Below, piece after piece: positions 1-13,032 of a DNA stretch of 64,000 nucleotides. The position numbers and the translations under genes were made by a program. The notes beneath the pieces are model-generated. The model worked only from the letters and a program-made list of their open reading frames with translations, did no database searches and was not told the DNA's origin. Origin of the DNA: Citrus sinensis (Eukaryota > Streptophyta > Magnoliopsida > Sapindales > Rutaceae); contig NC_068557.1 in NCBI RefSeq assembly GCF_022201045.2, positions 28,187,501 through 28,251,500 of the forward strand, written 5' to 3'. The stretch's first letter is position 1; every line of letters starts with the position of its first letter.

Positions 1-750
1 TTAAACAAAACAAATAAAACAAACACCAGCCGCGTACCGCCCAACCGTGCATCAAACAGCCGACACCAGCCACACCGACACACCTTCAGTCGTCGCTGCC
101 TCACTCACAGCCATCATCACTGTCGACCGTCGCAAGCCCAGCACTGCAGCTGCCGGCAGGCAACCACGCGAGTCGCGACGAACCTAGCACCAGCAGCGGC
201 TGCAGCGCGACGCACGGACGCCAGCAGCAATGAACCCACTCTAAGCCTTGCATCCAGCATAGTAGCATACCCACGTGATCTATTGATCTTTGAGGTAGAA
301 ATAATCAGCGCCAGTTTCTATTTTTTTTCTTGTAGAAAAAAATATAATTTCTGTATTAATTTTGAATATATATATATACATACATATTAATGTGATTATA
401 AAGTTGCAATTATTCGTTTCCTTGTTTATTTATTTTGGGCAAAGTTACAATTTGCTTGTTTATTTCTTTTCTCATTGATTAGGAAGCATCTCTGCATATG
501 CGTCGATTTTTAAATTGCATTACATGCTTATAATTTAACAGAATAAGAAAGCTTTGCTGGCATAATCTTTCTAGCTAAATCATTCTAAAAGTATTATTTA
601 TGGTTTATTATGTTGTATTAAAAGTATTTTGTATGTTGGATAATCATGTATTGCATAATCATTTATAATTTAAGTTTTTTTTTCCCTAAGTTTATAGTTT
701 TATTAAAAATTTATATAAAAAAACATATAAGCCCAGGCCCAGCCCGCTCA
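1..750. other. Intergenic: GC-rich block then AT-rich DNA
   Basis: Positions 1-290 are unusually GC-rich for this window, dominated by CAGC/CGAC-type short motifs and lacking long open frames on either strand. Positions 300-750 are AT-rich with short T and A runs. I recognise no gene. The GC-rich block could be the end of a repeat that continues to the left of the window, but there is no diagnostic terminus. Confidence 0.4.
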
Positions 751-1389
751 TAACTGGATGGATCTGTGGGCCCTAGATTCGCCTTCCACGACTACAACAA
801 ACTCGAAGGATCTCAAATTCAGACTTCAGAGTCTTATTGGGATGGTTATCTTGCTTGACCACAAAAAGAGGGGACCGAATATCTGTTTGTTTCTAGAGAA
901 AATTAGGTGAAATGATTCTTCTATGGGTTTTAGGAATCGGAAATTTGTTTATTTGCTCAGATATTTGAGGTTTCTTGTTGATTTTAAAGAATATTTACTT
1001 GATGAATTAGAAGCTGTTAGCTACAACTTGTTGGTAATGTTTGCATGTAGATATATTATGAACTTATATTGATTTTTTTGTTTGTTTATGATATTCCTAA
1101 TTTAACACCCAATTCTTGTATTCTAGATTTCTTGCATATGTTTTGTATTATTATTGCTAATTAGCGATAGCATCTGTTACAAGTTTATAGGCACGGTCTG
1201 AAAAAACAAGTATTGTGCTTTTTATTGATTGTTGTTACTGAGCTAGTACGATAAATAACAAGTGATATTGTATGTTATCTTGCTCGGTTCTGTGATACTT
1301 ATGACAATGTGCTCTGCTTGTTGTAAACCAGATAATAGAAGGAGTTTCAGTGCTTTAATACATTGACCGTGCTGAGCCATTATTCTACA
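751..1389 (+). promoter_or_regulatory. Inferred 5' leader and leader intron of CDC123
   Basis: The CDC123 coding exon begins just after two possible 3' splice sites (an AG at about 1331 and another at 1350), and the sequence before them is T-rich, as at an intron end. A plausible donor (TTAG followed by GTGAAAT) lies near 906, after a mixed-composition stretch at about 770-900 that could be the first, non-coding exon. Only transcript data could fix these borders, so the exact leader structure is inference. Confidence 0.35.
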
Positions 1390-2406
1390 ATGTTAGGAAT
1401 GACAGAGGAAGAAGTTAACCGTTGCCAGATTCAAGAATGGTACCCAAAATTTAAATCTGTGTCCATAAGAACCCTGATTCATGAGCTTCCAGAATATTTT
1501 GTGGAGTACCTTCTTGATGATTCTGGGCCCTTTCTCCTTCCCGCTTCCGTTTCAAATGACGATGCGCTGCCAAATAGAATCCACAATGCTTTTGAAGAAG
1601 AGGACTATCGGGTCTCTGAAGGATCTGGAGATGAAGCAGAACCTTCATCTCCTCCATCTTTTCCAGAACTAGAATTAAAGATCAAGGAATCTATTGAATC
1701 CCTTGGGGGTGCAGTTTTCCCTAAGCTGAATTGGAGTGCACCAAAAGATGCCGCTTGGATCAGCACTTCTGGGACCCTTCGATGCACTTCATTCTGTGAG
1801 ATCGTACTCTTACTACGGTCATCTGATTCCTTGGTTCATGATTTGTGTCATGCATATGATTCATGCAATGATAAGACCTTGACAAGACCACCAAGTTTCT
1901 TTCTCGCCCTCCGCAAGTGGTATCCATCCTTACGACCAGAGATGGAGTTCCGATGTTTCGTACGTGGTCGGTGCCTAGTTGGAATTTCCCAGCGAGAGGT
2001 CACGATGTGTTATCCTGCTCTATCTGAGAAGAAAAATGATATTAAAGTGTTGATCCAAGAACTTTTTGACAGCAATGTGAGACAAGAATTTGAGTCAGAA
2101 AATTACACATTTGATGTTTATGTCACGAAGGATGAGCGGGTTAAGATTTTGGATTTCAATCCGTGGGGTGCTTTTACCTTGCCTCTGCTTTTTGCCTGGG
2201 AGGAATTGCAGCAGAACGTTGGGGAAGAAGGTGATGATGTGGAATTTAGAATTGTGGAGAGCCAATGCGCTGTTAGGCCAGGTCTGAAGACAGCCGTCCC
2301 TTATGATTACTTAGATACTAAGCCAGGGAGTGGTTGGGATCAGTTTTTTAGGAATGCCGATGATGAGTTGCAGCGACAGACTCGGTCACCTGAAGCAGGA
2401 GCTTGA
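1390..2406 (+). CDS. CDC123: CDC123 homologue (D123 family, eIF2 assembly factor)
   Basis: Single coding exon of 338 codons plus stop. The frame stays open upstream to a TTG at 1363, but the first ATG is at 1390; a second in-frame ATG at 1399 is an alternative start. The product is the cytosolic ATP-grasp-like D123/CDC123 protein. In yeast and animals it binds eIF2-gamma and helps assemble the eIF2 translation initiation complex. Visible family signatures are the N-terminal WYPKFKSVSIRTLIHELP block, the DDSGPFLLP motif, RCFVRGRCLVGISQRE in the middle, and DVYVTKDERVKILDFNPWG, which carries the conserved acidic and asparagine ligands. An acidic serine-rich linker (residues about 70-90) precedes the core, as in plant homologues, and the length of 338 aa is normal for the family. 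It converges on DDB1. Confidence 0.93.
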   Translation: MLGMTEEEVNRCQIQEWYPKFKSVSIRTLIHELPEYFVEYLLDDSGPFLLPASVSNDDALPNRIHNAFEEEDYRVSEGSGDEAEPSSPPSFPELELKIKESIESLGGAVFPKLNWSAPKDAAWISTSGTLRCTSFCEIVLLLRSSDSLVHDLCHAYDSCNDKTLTRPPSFFLALRKWYPSLRPEMEFRCFVRGRCLVGISQREVTMCYPALSEKKNDIKVLIQELFDSNVRQEFESENYTFDVYVTKDERVKILDFNPWGAFTLPLLFAWEELQQNVGEEGDDVEFRIVESQCAVRPGLKTAVPYDYLDTKPGSGWDQFFRNADDELQRQTRSPEAGA

Positions 2407-3500
2407 GAATCCTGTTCTTTTTTGGTGGATAATGAGTTTTATTTTCAGTTTATTGCTTTTAACAATAAACTGCACTTGCCAAATTTACTTGCGTAAGAGG
2501 AAACCTTTTGCAGTAGTGGCAGCATTTAGTCTCATCTTGTTCATCCTTTTTCTTTTGTCATGGTTGGGTACTTGAGTTTATGGTAAACTGTCTAGTGATA
2601 TGTTAAAGTGATTGTGCTAACACTAGTAAGTAGTAATGCTCTGTTCTTTTAAATGCTCGGCAAACTATAGCAGATAGGATTTTCAGATGCCAGTGACAGG
2701 TATTAAAAACTGAGATCTATACACCCACAAAGCTTCAAAATGATAGTGAGAATATGTGCTCATGCCTCATGAAATTGTTCACCTTTATGGTAAATCATAA
2801 GATCCTTCCCCCGAAAAAAAAATGGAAAAATAAGGGAAAGAGGAGAAACATGGGATTCAAAATCCGGGGTATAAAATCATGTCAAAATATGAGGGGAAAC
2901 AGGCAGACGAGAAAGATGTAGAGGCTCCCTAATGGACATAAAAGCATCTTCGTGTGCCAATAGATAGAACGGTGCATACATTTTTGTAGCTTAATTAAAC
3001 TTTTGAAATCAACCGTACTTGGCTCTAGAAAAAATACCAAGATTTTTAGAGAGCTGTAATGATATTTGCAATAATGGTTATAAGTAACGACAAAAAGTGC
3101 TTGACAATTCGTACTCTAGAGTCTAGTTCACAAGTGATGCATGTCCAACATCCCTATCTTCCTGCTTAGACTCCTACTCTTGGCCGATACATGCCTTCTG
3201 TGATCAATAAGGGACATTTTCCATTGCCATTTTACATTGTCAAAAATGAAAAATCATAATTTCTAAGCCAAAACATGCACAATCCACGCAAGCCACTAGG
3301 GGTCCAAGAAAGTCTATAACATTAGATGAAACAAAAAATGTGTAAATTTCACTTTATGCGATGCCCCCATACAACCCGCCGCCGGTCCTAACTCCCCACA
3401 CACTCCAAGGCCACAAGAGATATGTCTGAAGATGTTACAAGATAAGGAAACAAAGGCAATAAATAAAAGAACCAAAAAAATACTTGAATTTTGGACACTA
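2407..3500. other. Convergent 3' ends of CDC123 and DDB1
   Basis: About 1.1 kb between the stop codons of two convergent genes. It must hold the 3' UTRs of CDC123 (from the left) and DDB1 (from the right). A frame at 2330-2575 with two hydrophobic stretches overlaps the CDC123 stop, but I see no family and treat it as chance. No RNA gene or repeat was recognised. Confidence 0.5.
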
Positions 3501-6500
3501 TCAATGCAACCTCGTAAGTTCCTCAACTCTCTTACAAAGCTCCTCCACAGAAACATTCATTGTCTTAGAAATCTCATCCATTCGGGTTCGGCTGAGATCA
3601 AGAAATGACTCTATTAAATCACCATCCAGGAAATTCTTAGCATCTACAGTTTTCTTCTCGTTGTTAAAGGACCTCCATTGCTCATGATTCAACCCTCCAA
3701 CTCCCTTGATCACCTTCCTCAAGTTTGTCTGGAGCTTCTCTAAGAATAGATATTGCTCGTGTGGAAGTGACGCAATAACCCCAATGACCCCATTAACAGT
3801 TCCAAAAATGACAGTTGGGATCTGGCCCACATCAGAGTCCGGCAAGCGCATAACAAGGGATCCATGGCGAAACCGATTGACAAATTCTCCAAGGTGGTAT
3901 TCGCCAACCACCTCAAGACGACCTCGTTCCTCATCTGTGGCACCTTCACTATTTTTCCGCACTGTGAAGAGGTTAAAGTTGTTTTCAGCACCTAGGTAGA
4001 TATCGTCATCAAGAATTTCAACAGCTGACATCCAATTTGCATTGTAGTCACGGGCTCGCTCTTCGATAGCACCTTCCTCATGCTGAAAACAAATGAAAGG
4101 AAATAAAATTTGCATGCACAGAAGATAAACAACCGCCTTTAAAGTCAATGGAAGCACTGAGTGCAAAAGAATAAACAACCTCATACATTGGCATTCAGCG
4201 AGAAATTATAGATAGTACATATATTTGAGGGCTAACAATTTACCTTATAGATCAACAGAGAAATTGATTTCATCAGATCACCAACAACAATGAAATCTCC
4301 ACGAGTTTGTACATAGAGGGCAAGTATGTGACCATGATGTCCGCACTCAGATTGCAGCTCACGTGTACCATCATCCCGGAGCATCCACTTGTACAACTGA
4401 ATTTTTTGATTGATGGCAGCAAGTAATTTGCCGTTGAAGGCATTCAAAGAGTAAACAGCTCCCTTGGTTTCCTTCTCTGCAATTAGTTGTAATTTTCCAT
4501 CTTCCACAATAAAAACCAATATCCTGCCCTGCAATGTTGATTGGGAAGAAGAGAAATGCAAGTAAGAAATTAGCGGTCTTCACAATTTCAGTTCTCAACC
4601 TGAAAATAAAAGACAACTGCATCAAATGTCATCTTTACCTTTGTTGGCTCATTTTCTTCTGGTAGAACATATGCAGTACCAACACAGTAGTAAACGTTAC
4701 TATCATCAGAGAAAGAACAACTGAGTATGGAGCAGCCATACTCAAAAGTGTCAAGTGGGTAAGTTGATATGAACTCAAATGTTTGGTCATCTAACAAACG
4801 AACAAAGTGCATTTCAGATTCTTCTGCACATGACTGGTTTTTCAAACTACAGATGGCAAAAGTCCGGGACTGTTCCTGATGGCAGATACGCCGTGGATGC
4901 TCCCCAAGTGGTATAGAGCGGATGTGAAGCTTCTGGATGTCATCAATTGTGCCAATAGTAAGCTCGCCTTCTTTTGCAATTGCAAGGCTGCAGATAAAAA
5001 ACAACTAGTTAATGGCTCTAAACTGATCATTACACAGGATATAACTAAAACAAAGTAAGGAGATCAAGGTTGTTTACCAAAATAACTTAAACTTGCTAAG
5101 CACGTCATAAATTAACACTATCCCAGCACACACATTATTAAGATAACGCTCTCGTCTTACCGCACAGTTGCAAGTTATTGCAAATAAATTTCATAGACTT
5201 TTGGAGTGGTATGAGAATATTTGCTCGGTAAAATTATGAATTTCATAATTTCTCGTCTTACCCAAATCTTTTTGCTTTAAACTATTTTTCTTAAAATGAA
5301 TAATTGTATTCAACAATTAACACCCCAGTGGTGTCACACTAAATTATCCATAAATAACAGAGAAAATGATAAGTCATTCTACACAGCTCAGATAATGAAG
5401 GTGTACCTGTCTGGAAAAGCAGCAGAGTTGAAAGGGCACATATGACTAACTTCTTTCAAATTTACATTACTATAAAGCAGCTTCTTGTTACTGCTATAAA
5501 TTACAGTTGGCCTATCAGATGCAGCGAATACATGTGTGGTATTCTTGGATGAGAAGGTACGGAGAGTTATGGGCTGGGTCCCAAGAGAAACCTTCTTCCT
5601 ATCTGTCAACTCACCGGTTTTCATGTTCAATAGAAAGTTTAAGAGATGGCCATCCCCAAGTGCACATAACAAGTAAGAAATCTGAAAAGAAATAAGCAGA
5701 AGAGTTATTCATAGGGGGGAAAAAAAGAAAGAATAAAATGACACACACATTTGCTTAGTATCCTTCTATACTAAAAGAATTAATCTAAAATGGACCCATA
5801 GTTCTATCACGAATTGATTTCATCAGAGACATTTAACTTTTTAAAGTTATACACGGCGACTATTCTTGCAAGTGCCACACATAAAATTATGCTCCTCAAA
5901 ATGGATTGCAAGTAAATCAACAAAGTTGAAGCAGAAGCAAAAGCATACCCCTTCAAAGGCACAAAGAAGAACCGACCGAGGTATGATTTCTCCTCCCAAA
6001 TGCTCCTTAGTGATGAGATTCAGGTCAGGGAGTGAAAATATCCTAACACTAATATCTGTCCACATTCCAACTGCAGCTATCTGACTATAGCTAGGATTTT
6101 CACCAATGGGATTAATGTCAAGGCATGAAATCTCGTACTCCAGCTGTGCATGCTTTACTTCTGTCAATATTCCGTCACCAATTTCTAGATAAACTAAATG
6201 TCCACCGCCAGTTGCTAGTAAAACCTGTCATAAAATAGTACAAAAATTACACCATTAACTGAAACTAGAACACGCCAAACTGGAAGTTAAAGCAGAATAC
6301 CAAGAGGTCACTTAAAATATTCAAGCTCACCAAAAGTCATCAGAACAGATGTAAAAATATTAAATACAAGAGAGATGGAAATGAGTTTCTGTGCCTTTAT
6401 TTTGGATGACCACACCCCTACATGCAACAGATAAAAACTATGATCTACAACCACAACACTAGCTTATAAAGCAGTTTGTTCCTTATCCACTCAGGCTGTA

Positions 6501-9500
6501 TGCAAATTCATTTTTAAGGTCCGGTTTGCCATTAAAAGAAACAACAGTCAGGCTGCACGCAACTCCATTTCTAAGGTGAGGCTTGCCATTAAAAGAAGCA
6601 ACTGAGTAAAGAATTAAGAATGCAAAGACCACACTTGACTCTGAGTAGGCAGAACCAGGCATAGTATGGGATGGGAAACAACCTGGCTAGCATTTGCAGT
6701 TGCAACATTAACTGAATAACCGGGCGGAGATTTCCATTCATTTCGCAGCTCCCTGGATGTAGAACTGACAAGTCTTACAGAGCCTGAAGTTACCTGTCAC
6801 AGAAGTTTGATCTGTTAGAGCATAAAAAGTAAGAAACTTATTCTCATTTATTACATACACAAGTACATACATTATAAACCTGAAGAAACAAGCAAATTGA
6901 AGAAGAAATGGTTGCAACAAAATGACTCAGGTCATTTTTATCAGCTTCAGATATTCACTTCTTTTAAATGGAACAGACATATCATGATTAGCTGCTGTTT
7001 CTCAAAACAAGACCTTGAAATCATAAATAGAACATAATTAATTACTAATGCCTACCATCGCATCATCCATCATAAAGAGTAAAGTCGATGACTTCATGGA
7101 AAATCTATTTAACCTCAAATGAATACATCAGTTTAGGTCAAATTTACAGATAAAAATTAGTGAGTGTGTGAACATATATGCCCCAAAGAGTAAACAGAAG
7201 TGCATCTCTTTGGGCATTTATCACAAAATAAGCTACCTTCCCCCCCAACCCCTCTTTCTTTCTCTATTCAACTCAACTGGGAAGAGGTTGTAAATAAGTC
7301 TGGCCGGTTGAATTTGTTTCAGTGGTCTACATATTTGCTTACAGTCTATGGTCAATTTCGGGTTTACACATTAAAAGCTGTACAATTTTATTTCTCCTTA
7401 CAGGACAGTTCTTGTCGACTAGTCGACAGCTGATATATTTTTGCACTTTGTTTAAATCATCAGCATACATTTTCTTGTTTCTGTTTCTTTACTTGTTTTA
7501 AAAGAGTAGATACAATAAGAAAACCTACTTGCACAAGTTGATTGTAGATAGCATCATGGCAAAACAAAGTCTGCGTTTGAGAACAGAAACCCTCTATCTC
7601 AGTTTCTTCAAGCTCATCCTCAAGATTCATTGCCAAAATTCGTGTCTCGCTGATAAAACTAACCACCAAGAAGGTATCAAATGGATCATCTGTAGATGAT
7701 CTTAGTGACCACATTCCTTTAATACCTTGCAATTCCACTGATGCCTACAATGTCGCATATGTGCACCAAAAGTGAGTTTCATGAAATTGTACAAGTACTT
7801 AACAGACTTGCAGGGACGAAAGGGAAAAAATAAATCATACCTGCCCACTAATTCAAAATTGCAGGGACAAAAGGAAAAAATAAATCATACCTGCTCATTA
7901 ATTCCAATTCCATTTCGAACTATACGGAGAGAACCATCCTTGTAAGCTCCAGAGCAGGTTACAACCTGACCTTGGCCTTGCCTCTCAAGGTCAACCACAC
8001 AGAAGTCGACAATTGGCCCCAAATTGACATATCTTTCCAAAACTTCAACATATGAACCTTTTGCATCGGGTTGTAGATTTAGTTTTATAAGCTGTTTTGG
8101 CAACACATAGAATGTCAACATTCGTTATCACAAATTATCTTAAAAATTCAGCTATTACTTTTAACTTACAACTATAAACACAACATGGACAACTTTTTTT
8201 CATCTTATTTATTCCTTCAAGTTGAAAACATCAAAACACACAGCAAAGAATGATAGGAGGGATCATCCCTATTTTCTTGAGTGAAGGTATTAAGAAAGAT
8301 GGATATCTCATGAATAACTCTGGCTGTTGCATCTATAAGGTGAAGTTTCACCAACTATTTCTGGTATTACCCATGGCATCTCTAAATTCAGATATTATAA
8401 GAGAAGCACCTGATATGTCAGTGGCCATGCATGTGCATAATTAAAATTAAGTTTTCCGAATATTGAATTGGGTAGTAAGTGGGATAAAAGGTTAAAGAAC
8501 AAGGAACAATGGATTGAGGTAGTTTGAAAAAATAAGTTTTATTACTTTGATTAACAAATTACTCCAGAAAATTCACTATTAATTAGTTATTCTGTAAGAA
8601 CTATAGATTTCAATGGTCAGGGACTTTTATAAAATATTTGTGTCAATTTTCCTATATTAAAAACTCACACGACTTAATAGTAGGATTTGCATACAACGCA
8701 GCTCTTCTTCTCTTCATTTACCAACCATCTATAAAATAACATAGCTGCAGAACCCAAAATGGATTTTTCAAACATAGACAGATATAATGCTAGCTCAATA
8801 TTGAAGCAGAATTTACTTTAAACTTCAGGAAAATGCTTTCAAGACATAAAGAGAAAAATAAACAAACATATACAAACATCATGTCCACCAAACCTGTGAA
8901 TCTCCATAGCTTGAGCCAATATACACAACCGCATTATCCAGATATGATATAGTAGATGCAATAGAAGTTTCGCCCAAAAGCTCAATTTTGAGTCCAGTAA
9001 CCCTGACAACAAATAGACAGAACAATTTACAAGAGATCCCATCAAAACAAATTGTCTACGATCAGAGCTAAGCTTTTTTTGTGTTACAGGCACAGTTAAT
9101 TCAAACTATAACTTTTTCCTACAGGATTTACAACATTTGACAGTTATTTCGAGACCGAATCACTTACTTTTCTTTCTCATGGGTTATGACGAGGAGGTGA
9201 AGAAGCCCAGCATGATCACCGAGTAAATATCTAGAACCATCAGCATCAACTCTCCCATAGGCTTTCGTGATAGACTAGCGTACCAAAGAAAATAAGTCAA
9301 AAGCCATACGGAACCAATTGCCACTGGTAATTCTGCAGAAAAATACTGTTTCTATGCTTAAATAAAATTGGCAGGAAGTCTAGGAATAACTTACAGGTCT
9401 GATTGGGATTGCTTTAAAAGCATTGGCACTACAATAGACAATTGTCTCTTCTCCAATTATAAGGACGCCACAGAGAGGTGGGGGTACTGGTATGAGCAAA

Positions 9501-12500
9501 TCAGCCCCATTGTCCAGATTATTCTGAGACCAAGGCCCCTCAACAAAATCTTTATCCTTCAGGGCAACTTCATATGTTTTAACGTGCCGAGCATCTTTGT
9601 TATCCTACAACAATGAGAGGGAAATATAAGATCTGAACAATATTTTGTAAGACCTACCTGCTTTGATAGGCAAGCACAATTCATTAAAGATATCTTTTCA
9701 TATACGACACAGATTTATGACCATCAAACAGTATGGAAGCTGCAAAATAGTAACTGTCAGGAAAGCAATTATTCTATGTTACTCACTAAAATGCAAAATA
9801 GTAACTGTCAGGAAAGCAATTATTCTATGTTACTCTAAAATGAAAAATAGTAACTGTCAGGAAAGCAATTATTCTATGAAACAATCCAAAGCACCCATAA
9901 TGTTTCAGAAATATATTCAATAAGGTAAAGAATCATGCTAGCTTTGTCGGACACGGGTATATCCGCATATGAAACAGGAAGTATGTTTTCTATGCAATGA
10001 AATCTTTTCACATACACAGGCGACTCTCCATATCCAAACTCTTATAATTTCCCTCATCAACTCACCCAACTTCTATTATGGATCTCCTTTCAACTTTAGA
10101 GTGACCAGATCAAAGATGCACAAAAAAGGGCAATACGAATAATGTTACAAGAATTTATGTAAATGCAATAGAAAAGTAAAACCCACATTTCCAAAATAAA
10201 AATAAAGAAGATGAAGAATTTATGAACCTGGTAGAGCACTACGATTGTTGGTTTTGCACAACCATAGAGAAACTTAATATCCAGAACTTGAAGTTCCTCC
10301 AGCCTTGGGGGGAGAAAAAAAAAAGGAAAAAAGAAAAGGTTAGCGTCTAGGATGTATTACTTTGGGTCATTTTTCAACTAAACTACACCGATACTAGGAA
10401 ACAGATAAAGCAAGAAATACACATTCAATTGAAAACAAGAACATTAATATAGAAATCAACTGCGATGCATGTTTTAGAGGCTATATTCAATCCACCACTT
10501 AATTAACCCACATTATCCAACATTAGCAAATTTCTGAAGGACTGAATCTGAAATCTCCGACTGACAAATAATAGGTTTGCCATTTGCAATTCAATATGCT
10601 TGAACCCAATCAAACAAGAGAACCAAACTCAAGGCTAGCAAGCACTTTCAAGCTAGAATGCAGCTTAGGCAGATACCTAACCATACTTGATCTCTATTAC
10701 CAGCCTGTGTAGACAAAGAAATATGAATTTGGAGTGTTGAAAGTACTAACAAATGCACAGCAAATATATACAGTAGCCAAGTTTTTCCACTCGAAAGCAT
10801 CGGGAAAAATCAAAAGGAATACCTAATGTTAAATGCTTCTTTGAGCTGGCCTTTATTGTCAAAAGGAATGACCTGAGCAAAAAAAAATATAAAAAATAAT
10901 TGATTTAAAAATTATGCATAAAAAGAATTAAATATAAAAAATAGAAAAGAATGCACATAACAGAAGAGTTAGCGTCAAAACAAATACCTTAAACAACCCA
11001 TCATACAAATGGAGTCCAATTAATCTGCAATCAGGATCAATTATTCCGATCTGCAGAAGAAACGGTCCAAATAGAGTGAAAGCGGAAGTGGAATGACCTT
11101 TGCTAAAATTTCATTAATATTAAAAGGAAAACATTTCAGCCATAAAAAAAACATAGAAACATAAAACAACCAGAAAAATTCATGAGAGCTTTTACCTGAC
11201 CATTATCTGTTGGACGGCCTATACGGTCAGAGACATCCCCCATAGCTCTACACAATAAGTGCAAAACTTTGTCAGTGCAAGAATGCAACAGATATGCAAC
11301 AGTTAATTGGTTCTCACACATAAAAGACTAAATCTACAAACTCTTTAAAATCAAAAAATCAAAAGCTACTTTCTGACGTTTATGAATGATTCAATGGGGA
11401 TAGTCAACCTTCTGATAGAAAATTGATCATGGAAAACTAAGGCAAATGATAACTAAAAGGATCAAACAAAACATTAATAGCCTATATAAGAGACCAAATT
11501 TCTCACAGTTGCCAAGAATCCCAAATTCTTGGCCATTGTTAAGATATCCCTTTTTAACATGAGCTTAAACAATGTCAAACATCTGCTAATCAAAGGATGA
11601 AAGCTAATTGTCACTCTTCTTTTATTTTTATTTTTTTTAATGCTTGAACCTTGTAATGAGCTCAGATGACTCCGCATCCCACTGAAGAACACAGAATTTG
11701 TATCTTTCTGTTGCAATAAATAGAAAATCCTGTGCTTCACCCTGATATGAACACAAAACATTAAATAAAATCAAACCACAACCAATATCAGAGCTCTAAC
11801 TGTATAACTCTTAGGAGAATAAAAATGGCAACTCACATGAGGGCGGAAAAGTTCAAGCGTTGCAATTCTTCCATATATCGGTACATCCAACATAGGCTGA
11901 ACAAGAAAACACATAATGTCAACAAACCTTGTCCTAGCATAAAGTGCATCTGTATTCTATTAGTGGAAAACGCAACTCAACACACTCAAGGCTCCAATTG
12001 AAGCACTAACGGGTACATTTATGCAAGAATATAAGAAGAAAAATAATGAATGATACCTGTAGTCCCTGAGGAGTAAGCAAATGTATTTCGATACGTGTAC
12101 ATTTCCTGAAAGAAGATTGAACTATAAATAGACTGCCAATGGATCAAAATGCATTTTCAACACAAAATCCAACTAAATTTGAAAATGGCGCAAAATAATT
12201 AGTTCAAAATTGTACTCGTGACACCAGAATGAACCACACAACAATTCTTTCACAGATCTTTCAGCAAATATATAACGAAAAAAAAATTAGATTTAGCACA
12301 ATCTGTTCCAAAGCAAAGCAATATACACCGAATGGGAACAAAATTTTTTTTCTCAATTACATTATTATAAGTCCCACGCAGGGAAAAAAATGCACTGTTA
12401 AAATGAATTACAACTTAATAATGAACAAATGTAAATAATAATAATAATAACAGCAACAACGAGAACAATAATCAACTAAAAAGTAAGCAAGAATCATAAA

Positions 12501-12828
12501 TGAGCAATTTATAAACCAAACAATAGAAAATTTTGCTGATTAAATTAATAGAAGCTCAGTTAACAGGAAATGAAGAGAACAAACAAAAATTGGATGAATC
12601 AAAACCCTAGAGCAGGAAAATACAATCAGAACGAAATATCTGAAACAAGGAGATGAAATTAATCAAATAAATACTCAAATAAACAGATAATAAGAAGAAT
12701 AAGAAAAAGAGGAAGAGAAGTTACGCAATGATGAGATTGAGTTCTTGCGGGCTGGTGAAATTGCCGACGCAAGAGTGAGTAACGTTTGTCGGCTTGTGAG
12801 CCGTAACGACGTAGTTCCATATACTCAT
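3501..12828 (-). CDS. DDB1: DDB1, CUL4 ubiquitin-ligase adaptor, 19 exons
   Basis: Coding exons from 5' to 3': 12725-12828, 12057-12105, 11837-11896, 11650-11741, 11196-11247, 10988-11050, 10823-10872, 10228-10303, 9395-9604, 9168-9274, 8894-9002, 7891-8091, 7529-7744, 6683-6793, 5949-6224, 5407-5681, 4639-4987, 4244-4528, 3501-4082. All borders are GT/AG and in phase. They sum to 3267 nt, or 1088 aa, the same length as Arabidopsis DDB1A. The protein starts [20 protein letters not shown] and ends [15 protein letters not shown], both diagnostic of the family. It is a three-beta-propeller (BPA-BPB-BPC) protein with a C-terminal helical domain. It links CUL4-RBX1 to DCAF substrate receptors in the nucleus and acts in UV repair, light signalling (with DET1/COP10) and chromatin control. 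The gene looks complete. Introns carry local tandem duplications (see separate entries). Intron 1 has a telo-box-like AAACCCTA motif near 12603. Confidence 0.97.
6492..6605. repeat. Two-copy 57-bp tandem repeat in a DDB1 intron
   Basis: Two adjacent 57-bp units (6492-6548 and 6549-6605) both begin CAGGCTG and share TTGCCATTAAAAGAA near their ends, with about ten differences. They lie in the intron between exons 14 and 15 of DDB1, just downstream of exon 14 in the gene's direction. Confidence 0.8.
7810..7904. repeat. Tandem duplication covering the DDB1 exon 12 splice donor
   Basis: Units at 7810-7854 and 7861-7904 are nearly identical. The proximal unit spans the last bases of exon 12 and its donor; the distal unit repeats the same exon end and donor inside intron 12. 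On the minus strand both read CAG followed by GTATGATTTATT. The donors are exactly 50 bp apart (exon end 7891 versus 7841), so the intron carries a ready-made second 5' splice site. Confidence 0.9.
9742..9878. repeat. Three-copy minisatellite in DDB1 intron 8
   Basis: Three consecutive copies of a 49-51-bp unit start near 9742, 9793 and 9842. They share the core AAATAGTAACTGTCAGGAAA followed by GCAATTATTCTATG. The third copy is shorter at its end. The array lies wholly in the intron between exons 8 and 9 of DDB1 and is too regular to be chance, but no function is apparent. Confidence 0.9.
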
Positions 12829-13026
12829 CGTTGTTTCTCTTCCGCTCGATGCTCTATGGAATCGCTGAATTTTTTTTTTTTAATTTTCTAATTGAAGTTG
12901 TTATTATAAGTATTCTTCCTTTGGATTCTGGGCTTTTCTGCTCCTTTGCAGCTTCCAGCTCTCACTCCTCCCTTCTTTGTTACTGTGGCTCAGCGAAGAT
13001 GTGAGGTGACGAGGCTAGCGAGCTCA

Positions 13027-13032
13027 CACGTG
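13027..13032. promoter_or_regulatory. G-box (CACGTG) upstream of DDB1
   Basis: A perfect palindromic CACGTG in the context CACACGTGGGC sits about 200 bp upstream of the DDB1 ATG on the minus strand. Such sites bind bZIP and bHLH factors. The position fits the proximal promoter, but function is inferred. Confidence 0.4.

Noticed and set aside
2330-2575. An 81-codon plus-strand frame with two hydrophobic segments overlapping the CDC123 stop
   Set aside because: Part lies in the CDC123 coding exon in another frame and the rest in the T-rich 3' UTR, which by itself yields hydrophobic codons. No family resemblance.
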